From: Rossellomorea sp. SC111
GTDB taxonomy: Bacteria; Bacillota; Bacilli; Bacillales; Bacillaceae_B
NCBI RefSeq assembly: GCF_024733565.1
Contig: NZ_JANIOC010000014.1
Location: 1-64,000 of the forward strand
Length of the DNA stretch: 64,000 nucleotides
Reading direction: 5' to 3'
Positions 60,915-64,000 of the stretch are shown piece by piece; positions within the stretch are counted from its first letter, which is position 1, and each line of letters opens with the position of its first letter. The notes below the pieces were generated by a model. That model searched no databases. It worked only from the letters and a program-made list of their open reading frames with translations, and had not been told where the DNA came from. The translations under genes and the position numbers were made by a program.

Positions 60915-63281
60915 TTATTTCTTGCTGATTTCAATTCTTCCTACTGACTTGTCTTTACTTTGACCCGTTACCTTGATTTTCAAGCCATATTCAGGTACGT
61001 TTCTCCCTGCATCAGGCATTTTTTCATTTAGATAGCTGCGCTTATCGTTGAATTCCGGGTTTTTATGAGTGTCCCGGTCAACAAGCGTCAGGCCTAATAA
61101 ATCGCGATAGTCGATGAACATCTTTTTCGCATTATCCATGCTGAAAGCTGCATCGTGGATTTGGTAGCGTGTGGAGGCAATTGTATTGTCGCTCCATTTC
61201 AATTCATGCTGATCTGCGTCCACGACTCCGAGGAATCCTTCACCCGGGTGAACGCCTGTCCAGTTGTCTCCGTACTTTTCATCAGCGTACCAGATGACAA
61301 GGCCAGGATCATACGTCATCAAGCTGTCCCCACGTCGGATGTGAGCCAATCCTTCATCTACGCCCTGGTGGTTTCTCCATTCCAATAGGTAGTAATGCTC
61401 TGATGTTTTGACACCATTATCTTTTGTGAAACCATCAAGGGTAATAGTTGATTCACCCTCTGCATCGTCAGCGAATACTTCATTTCCATCTGCCACAACT
61501 TTAATTTCGTCTACATAAAGGCCAGGATTAACCGCAGCACCGTCTGTCCAATAGTTTAATTTCACTTGAACATCTTTCCCTGCATATTGACTTAAATCAA
61601 ACGATGCATCAACCCATCCGTCTGATTTTCCTGTGATTCCGTAACCAGGATTCTGTTCATTAGGATCTGTAACTGTTGTCAGGTTACCAGGAATGCTAGT
61701 CCAAGTCTCACCATCTTCACTAACTTGAACGGAAGCATAGTCCCAATCCTGCTCAATGTCGTACCAAGCTTTGAACGTCAGCTCTGCATTGGAAGCCTGT
61801 GATAGATCTACATTCATGACGGCAGAATTGTCGAGGTCATTGTCACTTCCACTGAAGTACTCATATTCTCCGCTAAATGGCTCATTCACCTTTGTTTCTT
61901 TATCTGGAAGATTAATTCTAAGAGCATCCAGGTTTGTTCCTTTTGTATTAGCTTGATCAAGCAATACATCTGTACCTTTTTTATCGATGTCTTCTAAATC
62001 GATTTCATCATATTTCAGCCAATTCCCATTATGTGCCGCTTGTAAGTATTCTTTAGACCATGCACTGAATCCTGTCGGCTCTGTACCTGGAATTTCACCT
62101 GCCCAGCTTCCACTTGCCATGATGGACCAATAAGCGACTGCTTCACCCTCACCTGTATATTGAGTGTCATATTCATCTGGTAGTCCTAAATCGTGTCCAT
62201 ATTCATGTGAGAATACCCCAGCTGCACCATCAGCCGGTTGGACTGTGTAGTCGTATGCAGCCATTTGTCCACCCCAATATGGTACGTCCGTCTCAGTTCC
62301 TTCGACAGGGAAAATATCTCCCAGGTTCCAACGATGAGACCAGATCGCATCTTCACCAAGGCTTCCTCCGCCCGCTTCTTCACCTACTGCTGAATGAACA
62401 ACCATTAAGTGGTCGACAAGCCCGTCCGCTTCACGTGTATTCCCATCTCCATCGAGGTCATATCGATCTTCCTGATCGTAATCAGACAGATCAACATTCG
62501 GGTCAGCGGCCGCTGCCTGTAAAGCTTCTTTAACTAGTCCTCTCGCGTCAGTATCACTGTCACCTCTTGCAGGATCATTTCCACCATACGCCGCTGCTGG
62601 CTTAGAAGCCTGATACCATCCAGCGACTTCCCCTTCAACAGAGTAAGCACCGTTTGTTTGCTGCTCATAGAATTGCTTCATAGAGATTAGGTTTTCACCA
62701 TTCGGACCTGTGTAACCATTCTCTCCGAATACCATATCCTGATAGTGCTCTTTTACATAGTCTTCATAATACATATCCGATTCATCGGGCTCTATCGAAT
62801 TATGAGGAAAGTCAGGGAATTCCATAAGTAGTACAAGAACTTTATCCGTTCTCGTATCTCCGTTATAATCCTCTTCCACTACAGGGTCCAGGTTTCTCTT
62901 TTTACCTTTATGTTTATCGCCCTTTTTATGCTTTTTAATTTCTTTTTCAAGCTTTTGTTTTTCCTCTTTCAATTCTCCATCATCTTCCAGTTCCTTGATA
63001 CCTTCTGACTTTTCTTTCAGAAAATTTTGAACGGCTTTTTCAGCTTGTCCTGCTGTTGCGTTCTTAGATAATTTACCGCTCTTTTGAAGCATTTCAATCA
63101 ATTTCTCTTCATTGGCAATGGCTAAGTCGAATGGACCTTCCCCATGTGAATGAGATTTTTTCACCGTCGGTTTCGCTAACACATTCTCAGGCCCCACGGT
63201 CGCAGCTGATGCTGGTACAGCAAATGCCCCTACACTCAGCGCGGCCACCATAGCCATCGATAATACTTTACGAGATTTCAA
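60915..63281 (-). CDS. inhA: Immune inhibitor A-type secreted metalloprotease (M6)
   Basis: The 788-aa protease has a Sec signal peptide (KVLSMAMVAALSVGAFAVPA, cleavage after Ala-Ser-Ala near residue 27), a charged propeptide, and an M6 catalytic domain with zinc motif HEYGHDLGLPDEYD near residue 358. A MAM-like beta domain and C-terminal M6 region with WYADEKYGDNWTGVHPGEG follow. Related InhA proteins of the B. cereus group degrade host defence peptides; in an environmental species a nutrient-scavenging role is as likely. Acidic residues are abundant, suiting secretion. Confidence 0.92.
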   Translation of the reverse strand: MKSRKVLSMAMVAALSVGAFAVPASAATVGPENVLAKPTVKKSHSHGEGPFDLAIANEEKLIEMLQKSGKLSKNATAGQAEKAVQNFLKEKSEGIKELEDDGELKEEKQKLEKEIKKHKKGDKHKGKKRNLDPVVEEDYNGDTRTDKVLVLLMEFPDFPHNSIEPDESDMYYEDYVKEHYQDMVFGENGYTGPNGENLISMKQFYEQQTNGAYSVEGEVAGWYQASKPAAAYGGNDPARGDSDTDARGLVKEALQAAAADPNVDLSDYDQEDRYDLDGDGNTREADGLVDHLMVVHSAVGEEAGGGSLGEDAIWSHRWNLGDIFPVEGTETDVPYWGGQMAAYDYTVQPADGAAGVFSHEYGHDLGLPDEYDTQYTGEGEAVAYWSIMASGSWAGEIPGTEPTGFSAWSKEYLQAAHNGNWLKYDEIDLEDIDKKGTDVLLDQANTKGTNLDALRINLPDKETKVNEPFSGEYEYFSGSDNDLDNSAVMNVDLSQASNAELTFKAWYDIEQDWDYASVQVSEDGETWTSIPGNLTTVTDPNEQNPGYGITGKSDGWVDASFDLSQYAGKDVQVKLNYWTDGAAVNPGLYVDEIKVVADGNEVFADDAEGESTITLDGFTKDNGVKTSEHYYLLEWRNHQGVDEGLAHIRRGDSLMTYDPGLVIWYADEKYGDNWTGVHPGEGFLGVVDADQHELKWSDNTIASTRYQIHDAAFSMDNAKKMFIDYRDLLGLTLVDRDTHKNPEFNDKRSYLNEKMPDAGRNVPEYGLKIKVTGQSKDKSVGRIEISKK

Positions 63282-63556
63282 GTAGTCTTCCCCCTTAAAA
63301 TATGTACTAAATTTTTACACTAATTACAATATACTCTACTATTCTGAAAAGTAAATATTTTCAGAATACATTTGGTTATTTAGTATTACGAAATAAATCG
63401 AATATGGTTATAAAGGCCCATATATAATCGACAGAAAACAAGGACTTTCGTCACCAAACCAAGAAAACCAACAAAAATATTATGTATAAATATGGTATAT
63501 TTGGTCGTATGTTGGAAAACTCTGTCCGACTTTGGTTTGGGAAAATAGACAGAAAA
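63282..63556. other. inhA upstream region
   Basis: This A/T-rich stretch contains the inhA promoter and leader. A plus-strand frame at 63482-63856 runs over ytpB and is not supported. Nothing else is seen. Confidence 0.4.
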
Positions 63557-63594
63557 AGGGACGGACCTCCGATGTATTTCGGAGGTCCGTCCCT
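63557..63594. repeat. GGGACGGACCTCC palindrome, copy near ytpB
   Basis: AGGGACGGACCTCC pairs perfectly with GGAGGTCCGTCCCT around a 10-nt loop. It lies just after the ytpB stop codon and may end that transcript. Confidence 0.85.
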
Positions 63595-63604
63595 CGATCG
63601 TCTA

Positions 63605-64000
63605 TTAAGATGTTTTTTTGCGGTTTCTCCATTTGCGGTAGATTTTCCCGTTCAGGTAGAAAAATCTGGTGATCCAGCCGGCTTCTCCGATGAATTGTTT
63701 GGAGAAGGATTGCACGCTTGCCTGTTTACTTGCTTTGTCGTCAGACAAATAGACCCCGATGAGTCCTTTATTGATCAAACGGTGAAAGTGGGCATGAGGA
63801 AGCTCATGGGTATGTTCATCGGCCTTCTGGAGAAAATGGATGAGTCGTTCTTTTAAATGCTCATAACTTTCATAATAGAAACAAAAGTTCAAATCTCCCC
63901 CTTCCCGGTCTTCATCCTGATCGATGAAGTAATCGAGAAGGATATGCAATCCTTGAATGTACGGGAAATACCCCCGCTTTATTTTTTCTGTATACGAAGG
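63605..64000 (-). CDS. ytpB: Tetraprenyl-beta-curcumene synthase YtpB, 3' part
   Basis: The frame is open from the window edge to the stop at 63605 (131 codons visible), so the gene is cut at its 5' end. It contains GLHILLDYFIDQDEDREGGD, an acidic motif of the DUF2600 terpene synthase family, and a C-terminal ITRFFYLNGKIYRKWRNRK. YtpB of B. subtilis cyclises tetraprenyl diphosphate to tetraprenyl-beta-curcumene, a step toward spore-associated sesquarterpenes. Confidence 0.88.
   Translation of the reverse strand, partial: PSYTEKIKRGYFPYIQGLHILLDYFIDQDEDREGGDLNFCFYYESYEHLKERLIHFLQKADEHTHELPHAHFHRLINKGLIGVYLSDDKASKQASVQSFSKQFIGEAGWITRFFYLNGKIYRKWRNRKKTS

Overview
The window is chromosomal DNA of an endospore-forming Bacillaceae species (Bacillus or a close relative such as Rossellomorea; the genus is inferred, not proven). 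Base composition is moderate. Promoters, Shine-Dalgarno sites (AGGAGG type), GTG/TTG starts and a T-box are of firmicute type. From about 4.5 to 59.8 kb the gene order recalls the ccpA-to-leuS segment of Bacillus subtilis (motS, motP, ccpA, aroA, ytxJ, ytxH, ytxG, murC, sftA, ytpR, ytpQ, ytpP, ytoQ, ytoP, ytzB, ytnP, trmB, ytzH, ytmP, amyX, thpR, ytkP, pepV, ytzE, ytzG, murJ, ytfP, cse60, ytwF, leuS, yttB, ytzC, ytqA, ytqB). This comparison is from memory.

Layout. 0-4.5 kb: a formate dehydrogenase unit (fdhD, fdhF, a DUF1641 gene). 4.5-8.6 kb: the ccpA-motP-motS operon and aroA. 8.7-13.8 kb: an FtsA/PilM-like protein with an unusual C-terminal extension, YtxH-type stress proteins, bacilliredoxin BrxC, and ytxGH behind candidate SigH and SigB promoters. 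13.9-21.3 kb: an M29 aminopeptidase, murC, a nicotinate phosphoribosyltransferase coupled to an unknown gene, and the DNA translocase sftA. 21.8-34.3 kb: mostly small housekeeping genes, a PfoR-like membrane protein, a POT peptide transporter, a Cys/Arg-rich small protein that may be a spore protein, an M42 peptidase, the lactonase ytnP and trmB. 34.4-48.5 kb: amyX pullulanase, a NERD-like protein with thpR, ytkP, pepV with a D-amino acid aminotransferase, a pseudouridine synthase, the lipid II flippase murJ and ytfP. 48.6-55.9 kb: leuS behind a Leu T-box, then a 3-hydroxybutyrate module (GntP-type permease and dehydrogenase) with a near-consensus Sigma-54 promoter and its own enhancer-binding regulator. 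56-64 kb: a candidate structured RNA, an MFS transporter, ytzC overlapping a 54-aa gene, ytqAB, a flavin monooxygenase-like gene, an InhA-type secreted protease, and the 3' part of ytpB.

Gap-filling repeats are the most striking non-coding feature. One family (130-255 bp, ends GTTGATTTCCGC) and a second family (about 165 bp, ends CTCTGTCA/TGACAGAG) share a GC-rich core but differ in their ends. In two places a separate hairpin repeat of about 118 bp sits at the same point inside the first family. A third family is a short palindrome, AGGGACGGACCTCC. All copies lie between genes. No rRNA, tRNA, CRISPR array, prophage or transposase gene was seen.
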